Source of the DNA: Leifsonia virtsii
GTDB lineage: Bacteria; Actinomycetota; Actinomycetes; Actinomycetales; Microbacteriaceae
Length of the DNA: 64,000 nucleotides
Direction of reading: 5' to 3'
Assembly (NCBI RefSeq): GCF_030433675.1
Contig: NZ_JAROCB010000001.1
Location: 1,141,632-1,205,631 of the forward strand
Shown: one piece after another, positions 33,322 to 42,059 of the stretch
Layout of the letters: each line of letters begins with the position of its first letter
Position numbering within the stretch: position 1 is the stretch's first letter
Program-made: the position numbers and the translations under genes
Notes under the pieces: model-generated
What the model was told of the DNA's origin: nothing
The model's database searches: none
Seen by the model: the letters and a program-made list of their open reading frames with translations, nothing else

Positions 33322-33615
33322 GTGGACTTCACCGACCCGGTTCCCCGCCGGGCGAGCCCCGATGGGTGGCTGCTGGCCGCAGCGATAGTGGTCGCGGGCG
33401 CTGCGGTCCTGCTGCCCGTGGCGCTGATCGGAGTCGTCGCGCTTCTAGTCTGGGCGTCGGTGCGCCTCGCCCGCCGCCGACCAGGTGCGGTTGCTCTTCT
33501 GACGGCCACGGTCATTGTGCTCGCCTCCTCCCTCCTCGCGGCGATCGCGGTCGGTATCGTTACGGCGACCGCAGCGTCCACGAGTCCGGAGGGAGTGACC
33601 CTCATCCGAGGATGA
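33322..33615 (+). CDS. Small two-helix membrane protein (islet gene 2)
   Basis: A 97-residue protein from the GTG at 33322 (2 nt after the secreted-protein stop): a charged start, then two or three hydrophobic segments (LLAAAIVVAGAAVLLPVALIG, followed by VVALLVWASV, and ALLTATVIVLASSLLAAIAVG) split by a RLARRRPG loop. It is tightly coupled to the secreted protein, which suggests joint function, for example immunity or anchoring; this is inference from spacing only. No family recognised. Confidence 0.65.
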   Translation: MDFTDPVPRRASPDGWLLAAAIVVAGAAVLLPVALIGVVALLVWASVRLARRRPGAVALLTATVIVLASSLLAAIAVGIVTATAASTSPEGVTLIRG

Positions 33616-33640
33616 CCCCGTCTCGAAACGCCCTCAGCTC

Positions 33641-33669
33641 CGAGTCCCTTCTCCCGCACCGGTGGGTCA
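33641..33669 (+). repeat. Direct repeat, right copy (attR-like)
   Basis: Exact 29-bp copy of 32402-32430, here outside any tRNA gene. Flanking bases differ from the left copy on both sides, so the boundaries are sharp. Confidence 0.85.
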
Positions 33670-33785
33670 GACCACGGGATGATCTTTTCTCCTGGGCCCG
33701 GAATTCGCACGCTTCGTGCAGCTTCCGGACATGGGCCGACGCTAAACTCGGGCTCAGCTTTCCCACCGATCCCTCATGGAGAACA

Positions 33786-34502
33786 GTGATCCATCACGCC
33801 GGCCTCATCCCGTGGCTCGACCCGCACACCATCATCTCGGCGGCGGGTCCGTGGGCGCTGCTCGTGGTCGCGGCGATCGTCTTCTCGGAGACCGGCCTGC
33901 TGGTCGGCTTCCTGCTGCCGGGCGATACGCTGCTCATCATCTCGGGTCTGCTGACCCACACCTCGCTGGTCTTCGGCGTCGACATCTGGTGGGTCTGCCT
34001 GGCGATCGCGTTCGCCGCGTTCCTCGGCGGAGAAGTCGGCTACCTGATCGGCCATAAGGCCGGTCCCCGGATCTTCGAGCGAAAGGAGTCCGGCCTGTTC
34101 TCGATGGAGAACGTGCGCCGGACGAACCACTTCTTCGAGCGCTTCGGCGCCCTCGCGATCATCGTGGCGCGCTTCGTGCCGATCGTGCGCACCTTCGCGC
34201 CGGTCGCGGCGGGCGTCGGCCACATGAGCTACAAGAAGTACTCGCTGTACAACGCGATCGGCGCACTGCTGTGGGGCGCGGGCCTGACATTCTTCGGGTA
34301 CCTGATCGGGTACATCCCGCCCGTCGCGAACTTCGTCTCGAGCTACATCGACGTCATCCTGATCGGCGCGGTGCTCATCACCCTCATCCCGACGCTGTTC
34401 CACTACTTCCAGTCGGTGCGCAAGGCGAAGCGCAAGGCCGCCGACGACGTGACCGCGCCGCCCGTCGTCGACGAGCCCGCACCCTCCCGCCCCGAGGCCT
34501 GA
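33786..34502 (+). CDS. DedA family membrane protein
   Basis: A 238-residue protein of the DedA/SNARE-associated family. Family motifs: ETGLLVGFLLPGDTLLI (about 35-51), the GEVGYLIGHKAGP segment (about 83-95), and the basic VARFVPIVRTFAPVAAGVGHMSY (about 126-148) with conserved Arg residues needed for lipid flipping. Five to six spans; a charged C-terminal tail. Start: GTG at 33786 with GGAGA upstream and a TAAACT box at 33743-33748. DedA proteins recycle undecaprenyl phosphate or phospholipids across the membrane. Confidence 0.93.
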   Translation: MIHHAGLIPWLDPHTIISAAGPWALLVVAAIVFSETGLLVGFLLPGDTLLIISGLLTHTSLVFGVDIWWVCLAIAFAAFLGGEVGYLIGHKAGPRIFERKESGLFSMENVRRTNHFFERFGALAIIVARFVPIVRTFAPVAAGVGHMSYKKYSLYNAIGALLWGAGLTFFGYLIGYIPPVANFVSSYIDVILIGAVLITLIPTLFHYFQSVRKAKRKAADDVTAPPVVDEPAPSRPEA

Positions 34503-34512
34503 CCGCCGCAGC

Positions 34513-34563
34513 TCGTGACGAATCGGCGCGGTTCGTCACGAATCGGCGCGATTCGTGACGAGT
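34513..34563. repeat. Triple TTCGT(G/C)ACGAA palindrome array (copy 2 of the ATTCGTGACGAAT family)
   Basis: Three inverted units centred about 20 nt apart (near 34518, 34538, 34557), each close to TTCGTGACGAA, separated by CGGCGCG or CGGCGCGA. The whole block is itself almost self-complementary. It lies in the 71-nt gap between the convergent dedA and cation-exporter genes. The same core occurs at 17646-17700, also between convergent genes. Confidence 0.8.
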
Positions 34564-34573
34564 GACGGCCGGG

Positions 34574-35476
34574 TCAGCGGTGGAACTCGTCCTCGTGGGC
34601 TGCGTGCTCGGCGGGCTCCAGCTGGAAGGTGGAGTGCTCCACGTCGAAGTGCTTCGACAGGCACCCCGAGAGCTCGTCCAGCAGGACGCCGGTGCGTCCC
34701 GAGCGGAACACCTCCGGCTCGCACACCACGTGCGCCGTGAACACGGGCGCGCCCGACGTGATCGCCCAGACGTGGACGTCGTGCACGGCCACCACCCCGG
34801 CCGTGCCGAGGATGTGGTCGCGAATCTGCGCGACGTCCGTGTCGGCCGGAGCCGCCTCGCTGAGCACGCGCACCACGTCCCGCAGCAGCGTGAACGCCCG
34901 CGGCACGATCAGCACCGCGATCAGCAGCGATGCGATCGCGTCGGCGGGCATGAACCCGGTGGTCAGGATGATGACGGCCGCGATGATCACGGTCGCCGAC
35001 CCGATCAGGTCGCCGAGCACCTCCAGGTACGCACCGCGCATGTTGATCGAGTGCCCGGCCGCCGGGCGCAGCAGCAGCAGCGCGCCGAAGTTGGCCACCA
35101 GGCCGATCGAGGCGACGATCAGCATCGGGACGCTGTGCACCTCGGTCTCACCGCCCACCAGCCGCCCGATCGCCCCGACGGTGACGCTCACCGCGACGAC
35201 GACCAGGATGAGGCCGTTGATGAGCGCCCCGAACACCTCGGCCCGGCGGAACCCGAACGTCTGCCGGTCCGTCGCAGGCCGGGCGGCGACGATCGTCGCG
35301 AGGAGCGCGACGATCAGGCCGGCGAGGTCGCTCAGCATGTGCCCGGCGTCGGCGAGCAGCGACAGCGACCCGCTCAGCCAGGCGCCGACGACCTCCACCA
35401 CGAGCACCGTCGCCACGATGGCGATGGCGATCGACAGGCGGTTGCGGTTGGCCGTGTGGCCGTGGTCGTGACTCAT
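34574..35476 (-). CDS. Cation diffusion facilitator (zinc/cobalt/cadmium exporter, CzcD-like)
   Basis: A 300-residue CDF transporter: His-rich start (SHDHGHT), six spans, the TM2 metal site in LADAGHMLSD (HxxxD), the TM5 motif GAYLEVLGDLIGS (ExxxD), and a C-terminal cytoplasmic regulatory domain (about 205-300) with VHDVHVWAITSG and several His residues in the tail. Family members export Zn2+ in exchange for H+. It is a single gene on the minus strand; no metal-responsive operator was recognised. Confidence 0.93.
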   Translation of the reverse strand: MSHDHGHTANRNRLSIAIAIVATVLVVEVVGAWLSGSLSLLADAGHMLSDLAGLIVALLATIVAARPATDRQTFGFRRAEVFGALINGLILVVVAVSVTVGAIGRLVGGETEVHSVPMLIVASIGLVANFGALLLLRPAAGHSINMRGAYLEVLGDLIGSATVIIAAVIILTTGFMPADAIASLLIAVLIVPRAFTLLRDVVRVLSEAAPADTDVAQIRDHILGTAGVVAVHDVHVWAITSGAPVFTAHVVCEPEVFRSGRTGVLLDELSGCLSKHFDVEHSTFQLEPAEHAAHEDEFHR

Positions 35477-35545
35477 CGCTTCTACGGTAGGGAGAACTCG
35501 CCGCGCCCGCCAGGGCCGCGGCCTAGTTGGGAATGAGTGCCGTTC

Positions 35546-36133
35546 TCAGCCGAGGTCGCGCAGTGCCGGGGCGATGGCCGCGAGGGCGCGGGCGCGGTGG
35601 CTGTCGGCGTTCTTCTGCTCCGCCGACAGCTCGGCCGCGGTCGCCTCGCCGCCGTCGGGAACGAAGATCGGGTCGTAGCCGTGGCCGTTCCCACCGCGCG
35701 CCTCGCGTGCGATCCGGCCCGGCCAGATGCCCTGCACCACGGTCGGCTCCCCGCCGGGGGCGACCAGCGCCAGCGTCGCGGTGAAGTGCGCGCCGCGGTC
35801 GGTGTCCGGGATGTCGGCGAGCTGGTCGAGCAGCAGCCGCAGGTTCGCCTGGGCGTCGCCGTGCGCACCGGCCCATCGGGCGGAGAAGATGCCGGGGGCG
35901 CCACCCATCACGTCCACGCAGATGCCGGAGTCGTCGGCGAGCGCCGGGAGGCCGGTGTGCTCCGCCGCGGCGCGCGCCTTGATCAGCGCGTTCTCCTCGA
36001 AGCTGGTGCCGTCCTCCACCGGCTCGGGGCCGTCGTAGGTGACGATCTCGAGCCCGGGAACGGCGGCGCCTAGCAGCTGCTGGAACTCCCGTGCCTTGTG
36101 CGGGTTGTGCGTGGCGAGGACGACGCGGACCAC
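35546..36133 (-). CDS. rdgB: RdgB/HAM1 non-canonical purine NTP pyrophosphatase
   Basis: A 195-residue enzyme that hydrolyses dITP, ITP and XTP to monophosphates. Motifs: VVLATHNPHKAREF (residues about 4-17), ADDSGICVDVMGGAPGIFSARWAG (about 72-95), GYDPIFVPDG (about 155-164) and SHRARAL near the end. The GTG at 36133 lies 2 nt after the rph stop; the longer upstream frame is a shadow. The order murI-rph-rdgB on one strand is the common actinobacterial cluster. Confidence 0.96.
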   Translation of the reverse strand: MVRVVLATHNPHKAREFQQLLGAAVPGLEIVTYDGPEPVEDGTSFEENALIKARAAAEHTGLPALADDSGICVDVMGGAPGIFSARWAGAHGDAQANLRLLLDQLADIPDTDRGAHFTATLALVAPGGEPTVVQGIWPGRIAREARGGNGHGYDPIFVPDGGEATAAELSAEQKNADSHRARALAAIAPALRDLG

Positions 36134-36135
36134 GC

Positions 36136-36894
36136 TCAGCCCTCCGCGGGGGCCGCCGCCGCAGGGGCGAGCGCGGCGGCCTGGATGCCGGCGAGCTCGG
36201 TCGTGCCGCCGAGCGCCAGGTCGAGCAGCGCGTTCAGCTCGTTCCGGTCGAACGGCGCGCCCTCGGCGGTGCCCTGCACCTCGACGAACAGGCCGCGGCC
36301 GGTGACGACGACGTTCATGTCGGTCTCGGCGCGCACGTCCTCCACGTAGGCGAGGTCGAGCATGGGCGTTCCGTCGATGATGCCGACCGAGACGGCGGAG
36401 ACCGAGTCGATCAGCGGCGTCGCCTTCTGGCCGATGAAGCGGTGCTCCCGGCCCCACTCCAGCGCCTCGGCGAGCGCGAGATAGGCGCCGGTGATCGCCG
36501 CGGTGCGGGTGCCGCCGTCGGCCTGGAGCACGTCGCAGTCGAGAACGATCGTGTTCTCGCCGAGGGCCTTCATGTCGACGACCGCGCGCAGGCTGCGGCC
36601 GACGAGACGGCTGATCTCGTGGGTGCGGCCGCCGACGCGTCCCTTGACCGACTCGCGGTCCATGCGCTCGTTGGTGGAGCGCGGGAGCATGGCGTACTCG
36701 GCGGTGACCCAGCCGCGGCCCTTGCCCGACATCCAGCGCGGGACGCCGTTGGTGAACGACGCGGTGCACAGCACCTTGGTGTTGCCGAAGGAGATGAGGG
36801 CCGACCCCTCCGCCTGCGTGCTCCAGCCGCGCTCGATGGTCACCGGTCGGAGCTGGTCGGGGGTGCGCCCGTCGGCGCGGGTGATGTCGGTCAC
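36136..36894 (-). CDS. rph: Ribonuclease PH
   Basis: A 252-residue phosphorolytic 3'-5' exonuclease that trims tRNA 3' ends. Family elements: [22 protein letters not shown] near 16-37, [12 protein letters not shown] with [29 protein letters not shown] near 62-105, [23 protein letters not shown] near 118-140. The GTG at 36894 gives [15 protein letters not shown], the usual N-terminus. The C-terminal dozen residues are Ala/Pro-rich. 50 nt after murI. Confidence 0.96.
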   Translation of the reverse strand: MTDITRADGRTPDQLRPVTIERGWSTQAEGSALISFGNTKVLCTASFTNGVPRWMSGKGRGWVTAEYAMLPRSTNERMDRESVKGRVGGRTHEISRLVGRSLRAVVDMKALGENTIVLDCDVLQADGGTRTAAITGAYLALAEALEWGREHRFIGQKATPLIDSVSAVSVGIIDGTPMLDLAYVEDVRAETDMNVVVTGRGLFVEVQGTAEGAPFDRNELNALLDLALGGTTELAGIQAAALAPAAAAPAEG

Positions 36895-36944
36895 TTCGGA
36901 CTCCTCGATGGGGATGGACGGGGTGGCGGGATGGACGATGCGGC

Positions 36945-37763
36945 TCAGAAGGGCAGCTCGATGACGCCGGTCTGCACCAGGTCGACGCGCGAGACCTCCG
37001 GGCCGATGAACCGGTGCGCCAGACGCAGGAAGTAGTCGGCGTCGGTACCGGTGGCCTCGTAGCGGATGGTCGGCGGCAGCGGGGAACGGCGCTCCAGCCC
37101 CTGGCCGACGAGGGTGCGGTAGACGTCTTTGGCGGTTTCGGTGTCGCTCGAGACGAGCGAGACCCCCTCGCCCATCACATAGGAGATCGCACCCTTGAGG
37201 AACGGGTAGTGCGTGCAGCCGAGCACGAGCGTGTCGATGTCGGCGTCGCGCAGCGGGCGCAGGTACTCGGCGGTCACCCGCAGCACCTCGTCGCCGCTGG
37301 TGATCCCGGCCTCGACGAATTCGACGAAGCGCGGGCACGCCTGGGTGAACAGGTCGAGCGTCGGGGCGGCGGCGAAGGCGTCCTCGTAGGCGCGCGAGGC
37401 GATGGTGCCGACCGTGCCGATGACGCCGACACGGCCGGTGCGCGTCGCCGCGACGGCCCGGCGAACGGCCGGCTGGATGACCTCGATGACGGGCACGTCG
37501 TACCGCTCGCGCGCATCCCGCAGCACGGCGGAGGACGCGGTGTTGCAGGCGATCACGAGCAGCTTCACGCCCTGCTCGACCAGGAAGTCGAGCACCTCGA
37601 GCGAGTACTGGCGCACCTCGGCGATTGGCTTGGGGCCGTATGGCGAGTGCGCCGTGTCGCCGACGTAGAGCAGGGACTCGTTCGGCAGCTGATCGCGGAT
37701 CGCGCGGGCGACGGTGAGCCCGCCGACTCCCGAGTCGAAGATCCCAATCGGCGCATCCGTCAC
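36945..37763 (-). CDS. murI: Glutamate racemase
   Basis: A 272-residue enzyme making D-glutamate for peptidoglycan. Motifs: [18 protein letters not shown] (about 5-22), the first catalytic Cys in [12 protein letters not shown] (about 72-83), and the second in [12 protein letters not shown] (about 182-193). The GTG at 37763 gives [10 protein letters not shown]; a TAGGCT box (minus strand, 37777-37772) 8 nt upstream suggests leaderless initiation. Divergent from pncB across 63 nt. Confidence 0.97.
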   Translation of the reverse strand: MTDAPIGIFDSGVGGLTVARAIRDQLPNESLLYVGDTAHSPYGPKPIAEVRQYSLEVLDFLVEQGVKLLVIACNTASSAVLRDARERYDVPVIEVIQPAVRRAVAATRTGRVGVIGTVGTIASRAYEDAFAAAPTLDLFTQACPRFVEFVEAGITSGDEVLRVTAEYLRPLRDADIDTLVLGCTHYPFLKGAISYVMGEGVSLVSSDTETAKDVYRTLVGQGLERRSPLPPTIRYEATGTDADYFLRLAHRFIGPEVSRVDLVQTGVIELPF

Positions 37764-37826
37764 AGCAGACCAGCCTACCCGCCCGGGCCGGGACGGCGCT
37801 GTGCACGCGTGAGTAGGCTGAACGGC
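37764..37826. promoter_or_regulatory. Divergent promoter pair for murI and pncB
   Basis: TAGGCT occurs on both strands: 37814-37819 (plus, 7 nt before the pncB GTG) and 37777-37772 (minus, 8 nt before the murI GTG). Both would yield leaderless mRNAs from one 63-nt interval. Confidence 0.6.
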
Positions 37827-39146
37827 GTGACCGAGACCAGCGCGTCCTCCGCCCTCCTGACCGATCGCTACGAGCTCACGATGCTCGACGCGGCACTGCT
37901 CGCCGGCACGCACGAGCGCGAATGCGTGTTCGAGGCGTTCACCCGCCGGCTTCCGGCCGGCCGGCGCTACGGCGTGCTCGCCGGAACGGGACGCCTACTG
38001 GAGCTGATCGAGCAGTTCCGCTTCGGCGACGCCGAGCTGCAGTTCCTGCGCGACAACGACGTCGTGCGCGACGAGACGCTCGACTGGCTCGCCGACTACC
38101 GCTTCTCCGGCACGATCCGCGGCTACCGGGAGGGCGAGCTGTTCTTCCCCGGGTCGCCGTTCCTGGTCGTGGATGCTCCCTTCGCCGAGGGCGTCATCCT
38201 GGAGACCCTACTGCTCAGCGTCTTCAACTACGACTCGGCGGTCGCATCGGCGGCCGCGCGCATGGTGTCGGCGGCGGTGGGCCGCCCGCTGGCCGAGATG
38301 GGGTCGCGACGCGCCAGCGAACGGTCGGCGGTCGCGGCGGCGCGCGCGGCGTTCATCGCGGGTTTCTCCGCCACGTCGAACCTGGAGGCGGGGCGCACCT
38401 GGGGCGTCCCGACCATGGGCACCGCGGCGCACGCGTTCACCCTGCTGCACGACACCGAGGAGGCCGCCTTCCGCGCGCAGGTGGACGCGCTCGGCCCCGG
38501 CACGACGCTCCTGGTGGACACGTTCGACGTCGAGAAGGCGATCGAGACGGCCGTGAAGGTGGCGGGCCCAGAGCTCGGCGCCGTCAGGCTCGACTCGGGC
38601 GACCTCCCGAAGCTCGTCAAGCAGGTGCGCGAGCAGCTCGACTCGCTCGGCGCGACGAAGACCCGCATCACCGTCACGAACGACCTCGACGAGTTCACGA
38701 TCGCGGCCCTGGCCGCCTCCCCCGTCGACTCCTACGGCGTCGGCACGTCGGTCGTCACCGGCTCCGGCTACCCGGCCTCCGGGATGGTGTACAAGCTGGT
38801 GGCGCACCGCCGCGCCGACGGCGAGGGCGAGTGGATCCCGGTGGCCAAGAAGTCGGAGCACAAGGCGAGCGTCGGCGGCCGCAAGCACCCGATCCGCCGC
38901 CTCGACGCGTCCGGCACCGCGGTCGCCGAGGTCGTGCACATCGTCGAGAAGGGCGACACCCCCGACGACACCGGGCGCGACCTGCTCGTGCCGCTCATCA
39001 CCGACGGCGAGGTGCATCGCGAGCACCTGGGCGCGGAGGGGACGCGGCGGGCGCGCGAGCACCGCGAGCTCGCGATGCGGGAGCTTCCGGACGAGGCGTT
39101 CCGGCTCGGCCGGGGAGACCCCGTGCTGCCGACGATCTTCGAGTGA
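37827..39146 (+). CDS. pncB: Nicotinate phosphoribosyltransferase
   Basis: A 439-residue enzyme converting nicotinate, PRPP and ATP to nicotinate mononucleotide in NAD salvage. Motifs: [16 protein letters not shown] (about 9-24), the catalytic-histidine region TMGTAAHAF, the PRPP-binding [11 protein letters not shown] (about 253-263), and [21 protein letters not shown] (about 303-323). The GTG at 37827 matches the expected N-terminus; the long upstream extension is antisense to murI. Leaderless promoter upstream. Confidence 0.95.
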   Translation: MTETSASSALLTDRYELTMLDAALLAGTHERECVFEAFTRRLPAGRRYGVLAGTGRLLELIEQFRFGDAELQFLRDNDVVRDETLDWLADYRFSGTIRGYREGELFFPGSPFLVVDAPFAEGVILETLLLSVFNYDSAVASAAARMVSAAVGRPLAEMGSRRASERSAVAAARAAFIAGFSATSNLEAGRTWGVPTMGTAAHAFTLLHDTEEAAFRAQVDALGPGTTLLVDTFDVEKAIETAVKVAGPELGAVRLDSGDLPKLVKQVREQLDSLGATKTRITVTNDLDEFTIAALAASPVDSYGVGTSVVTGSGYPASGMVYKLVAHRRADGEGEWIPVAKKSEHKASVGGRKHPIRRLDASGTAVAEVVHIVEKGDTPDDTGRDLLVPLITDGEVHREHLGAEGTRRAREHRELAMRELPDEAFRLGRGDPVLPTIFE

Positions 39147-39149
39147 GGG

Positions 39150-39437
39150 CTACTCGTCCTTCAGCTTCTCGTAGATCTCGCGGCAGGTGGGGCAGACCGG
39201 GAACCGCTCCGGATCGCGGTTCGGCGTCCACATCTTGCCGCACAGCGCCTTGACCGGCTTGCCGGTGACCGCAGACTCGAGGATCTGCTCCTTCTTCACG
39301 TAGTGCGAGAAGCGCTCGTGGTCGCCCGGCTCCTGGTTCTGCAGCAGCTCTTCGAGCTCACGGTCGAGCGTCGTCGTCCCACCGCCGGAGGGAAGCCCGT
39401 CGGGCCCGCCCGGCTCGGTGATGCTCGCGTCGTTCAT
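39150..39437 (-). CDS. DUF3039 small protein with zinc-ribbon-like cysteines
   Basis: A 95-residue protein typical of actinobacteria. After a Gly/Pro-rich start, the conserved part reads ERFSHYVKKEQILES, AVTGKPVKALCGKMWTP, and PVCPTCREIYEKL; CxxC plus a third Cys suggests a small zinc site, with His43-like residue a possible fourth ligand. GGAGG lies directly before the ATG, and a TACACT box 6 nt upstream is a candidate -10. Convergent with pncB (3 nt apart). Function unknown. Confidence 0.92.
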   Translation of the reverse strand: MNDASITEPGGPDGLPSGGGTTTLDRELEELLQNQEPGDHERFSHYVKKEQILESAVTGKPVKALCGKMWTPNRDPERFPVCPTCREIYEKLKDE

Positions 39438-39462
39438 GCCTCCAGTGTAGACGCGCGGGACG

Positions 39463-41019
39463 TCAGTCGTTCCGGTTGGCGAACGCCATCAGCTCCGGCC
39501 CGCGGCGGTCGAACACGCGACCGCCGAGCCACAGGCCGAGGAACAGCGTCCCGAACCCGATCAGCACCGCGACGACCGGCGCGATCGCCAGCCAGAAGGC
39601 GTTGACCGTGAGCCCGAGCACCAGGAACACGAGCACCGGCGAGGCGAGGATCACGATGGCGAAGAAGCTGAGCGCCTGCACCGTCGCAGCCGACGCGCCG
39701 GAGGTCTGCGGCTGCGTGAACGCGCTGTCGCCGGGCTTCGTGGCCGGGTACGGGAGGAGCACCGAGGTGATGCTGGAGAGCCCGAGGCCGATCACGAGGA
39801 TCGCCCCGCTCAGGGCCGCGACGGAGGGCAGGACCGCCCAGTCGCCGAACGCGATCGTGGTCGCGATCGAGCCGACGACGAGCACCGGGATGCCGACGAC
39901 GACCGGCGGGAACATGCGCCCCGCGCGGTCGGCGATGCCCCGGGTGCCGGAGACCAGGTGCAGCCAGATCGCGGTGCTGTCGAACGCCAGGTCGTTGTGG
40001 ATGCTCCAGCCGAGGAACAGGCACACCAGCGGAAGCGGCACGAGCGCGACGTAGTGCGCCGGCAGGCCGGCGAGGATCAGCACGACGATCACGCAGATCG
40101 GGATGACGGGGATGAGCACGATCGACACCCAGTACCGGGCGTCACGGCCCCAGTAGGTCATCGAGCGCGCGGCGATGGCGGCGGTCGGACCGCCGGGCAG
40201 CCGGTCGAACCAGCCGAGGCCGCGGTACGCCTTCGAGTGCCCCTCGCGCTCCGGTGTCGCGACGACCCGGCCCACGAGGCCGACCCAGGCGAGCCACAGC
40301 AGGCCGACGGTGGCGAGGGCGATCAGCAGCTGCAGCAGCGCGGCGCCCCACTCCCCCTGCGCCGCCGCGCCGGGGGCGGACCAGGCCGCGCCGAGCGGCG
40401 TCCACGACAGCCAGCCGGCGGCGCCGGTCAGCGCGCCGAACCCGTCCCGCGCCCAGTCGACGGTCAGCAGGAGCAGCACCACCGAGCCGATGATCAGGAG
40501 CACCAGGATGCCGACGACACCTCCCGCCTCGCGCGAGCGGCGCGTGGCGAACAGCACGTGCGCGATCGCTGTCGTCACCCGCGAGGCCACCACGCAGGTG
40601 AGCACCCCGGCGGCGGCGGCGATCAGAGCGACCAGCACGGTCGCCGGGTTCTGCGACCAGGTGACGACCGTCGCGGCGGCGCACACGATGAGCACGAGCG
40701 ACGGGATGCCGATCAGCCCGGCGAGCAGCAGCCCGGTGGCGAGCGTCCGGTTCGGGATGCCGAACAGTGCGAACTCGCGCGGGTCGAGCGTGTCGTCGAC
40801 TCCGAACAGCAGCGGGAGCAGCGCGAACCCGAGCACCGCGACGGCGCCGATCACGACGACGACGCTGTGGGTCGCCGACACGTCGGTGACCAGGCGCGCG
40901 GTCACGAGCGACCCGACGACGAGCACGGTGATGAACGCCCCGTAGAGCAGCCCGATCACGAGGCCGAAGACCTGCCACGGGCTTCGCCGGAAGGCGTTGC
41001 CCATGATCCGCAGCTTCAC
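39463..41019 (-). CDS. ABC exporter membrane protein (large, about 10-12 spans)
   Basis: A 518-residue multi-span protein starting VKLRIMGNAFRRSPWQVFG. Hydrophobic segments occur in pairs around residues 17-45, 55-80, 93-115, 120-140, 155-185, then again in the C-terminal half (about 280-515), with a cytoplasmic loop after residue 215. It resembles the large membrane subunits paired with CcmA/NatA-type ATPases in actinobacteria. The GTG at 41019 overlaps the ATPase stop by 4 nt (GTGA), better than the ATG at 41040. Substrate unknown. Confidence 0.8.
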   Translation of the reverse strand: MKLRIMGNAFRRSPWQVFGLVIGLLYGAFITVLVVGSLVTARLVTDVSATHSVVVVIGAVAVLGFALLPLLFGVDDTLDPREFALFGIPNRTLATGLLLAGLIGIPSLVLIVCAAATVVTWSQNPATVLVALIAAAAGVLTCVVASRVTTAIAHVLFATRRSREAGGVVGILVLLIIGSVVLLLLTVDWARDGFGALTGAAGWLSWTPLGAAWSAPGAAAQGEWGAALLQLLIALATVGLLWLAWVGLVGRVVATPEREGHSKAYRGLGWFDRLPGGPTAAIAARSMTYWGRDARYWVSIVLIPVIPICVIVVLILAGLPAHYVALVPLPLVCLFLGWSIHNDLAFDSTAIWLHLVSGTRGIADRAGRMFPPVVVGIPVLVVGSIATTIAFGDWAVLPSVAALSGAILVIGLGLSSITSVLLPYPATKPGDSAFTQPQTSGASAATVQALSFFAIVILASPVLVFLVLGLTVNAFWLAIAPVVAVLIGFGTLFLGLWLGGRVFDRRGPELMAFANRND

Positions 41020-42059
41020 TCCGAGAAACTGTGCAACCACTCCATGCCTTCCGCTGCCTTCCGACCGCCGGCGAGGTCGACGAAGCGCTCCTCGAGCGTC
41101 TGCTCGCCGCGCACCTCGTCGATCGTGCCGGCGGCGAGCACCTGACCGCGGACGATGATGGCGACGCTGTCGCAGACGCGCTGGATCATGTCCATTCCGT
41201 GACTGGAGACGACCACCGTGCCGCCCGCGGCCGTGTAACGCTGCAGGATGTCGATGATGTTGGCGGCGGAGACCGGGTCGACCGACTCGAACGGCTCGTC
41301 GAGCACCAGCAGGCGCGGCGAGTGGATCATGGCCGCGGCCAGCGCGATCTTCTTGGTCATGCCGGCGGAGTAGTCGGCGACGAGCCGGTCGAGCGCGTCG
41401 TCGATGCCGAAGGCGGCCGCGAGGTCGTCGGTCCTGGCCCGCACGGTCTTGGCGCTCAGTCCGCGCAGCGTGCCCGCGTAGCGCAGGAACTGCGCGCCGC
41501 TCAGCCGGTCGAACAGGCGCAGCTTGTCCGGGAGCACGCCGACGATGTGCTTGGCGCGCACGGGCTCGGCCCAGACATCGACGCCGTGCACGACGACGCG
41601 GCCGGCGTCCGGGCGGAGCAGTCCCGTGACGATGGACAGCGTGGTCGTCTTTCCCGCGCCGTTCGGCCCCACGATCCCGTAGAACGAGCCCTCTTTGATG
41701 TCGAGGGTCACGCCGTCGACGGCGACGGTGTCGCCGTAGCGCTTGCGCAGGCCGTCGATCGTCAGCACCGTCGGGCGCGTGTCGACCGGAGGTGCCGGAG
41801 CGGCCGGCGCGGTCGTCTCCGCGGTGCGCGCCTGCGCCGTCTTGCGCGTGCGCGGCTTCGCCGTCGTGGTCCGCGCGCGAGGCGCGCGGGTGCTCGGAGC
41901 GGCGGCCGCGGCCGCCGTCTTCGCCGGTGCTCTCTTCTTCGCCGGGCGCGCGGTCGTGCCCGCGTCGGTCTCCGTCGCCTCGGCTTCTCCCGCCCGGGTC
42001 TGCGCCGCCGTCGTGGCCTCGGCGTCCCCCGAGACCGCCGTCTCGGCCGTCTCCGCCAT
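41016..42059 (-). CDS. ABC exporter ATPase with long Ala/Lys/Arg-rich N-terminal extension
   Basis: From the ATG at 42059 (strong AGGGGGGAG site) the protein has 347 residues. Residues about 1-100 are low-complexity, Ala/Thr/Glu first and then Ala/Lys/Arg (AKKRAPAKTAAAAAAPSTR), histone-tail-like. The ATPase domain follows: Walker A GPNGAGKTT, a degenerate signature YSAGMTKKIALAAAM, Walker B LLVLDEPFESVDP, and SSHGM as H-loop. A GTG at 42152 would extend it by 31 residues. It is coupled to the membrane subunit. The basic extension could bind nucleic acid or acidic lipid; that is speculation. Confidence 0.85.
   Translation of the reverse strand: MAETAETAVSGDAEATTAAQTRAGEAEATETDAGTTARPAKKRAPAKTAAAAAAPSTRAPRARTTTAKPRTRKTAQARTAETTAPAAPAPPVDTRPTVLTIDGLRKRYGDTVAVDGVTLDIKEGSFYGIVGPNGAGKTTTLSIVTGLLRPDAGRVVVHGVDVWAEPVRAKHIVGVLPDKLRLFDRLSGAQFLRYAGTLRGLSAKTVRARTDDLAAAFGIDDALDRLVADYSAGMTKKIALAAAMIHSPRLLVLDEPFESVDPVSAANIIDILQRYTAAGGTVVVSSHGMDMIQRVCDSVAIIVRGQVLAAGTIDEVRGEQTLEERFVDLAGGRKAAEGMEWLHSFSE

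Larger units (their letters stand above)
32402..33669. mobile_element. Putative integrated islet bounded by a tRNA-Leu 3'-end duplication
   Basis: The segment between the two 29-bp repeats carries two genes (a secreted protein and a membrane protein), about 220 nt of non-coding DNA after the tRNA with no recognised feature, and no integrase. The coding part is less GC-rich than its surroundings. Integrative elements commonly insert into tRNA 3' ends and leave such a duplication, so this could be a decayed remnant or a small passenger element mobilised in trans. A simple local duplication is the alternative. Confidence 0.5.
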
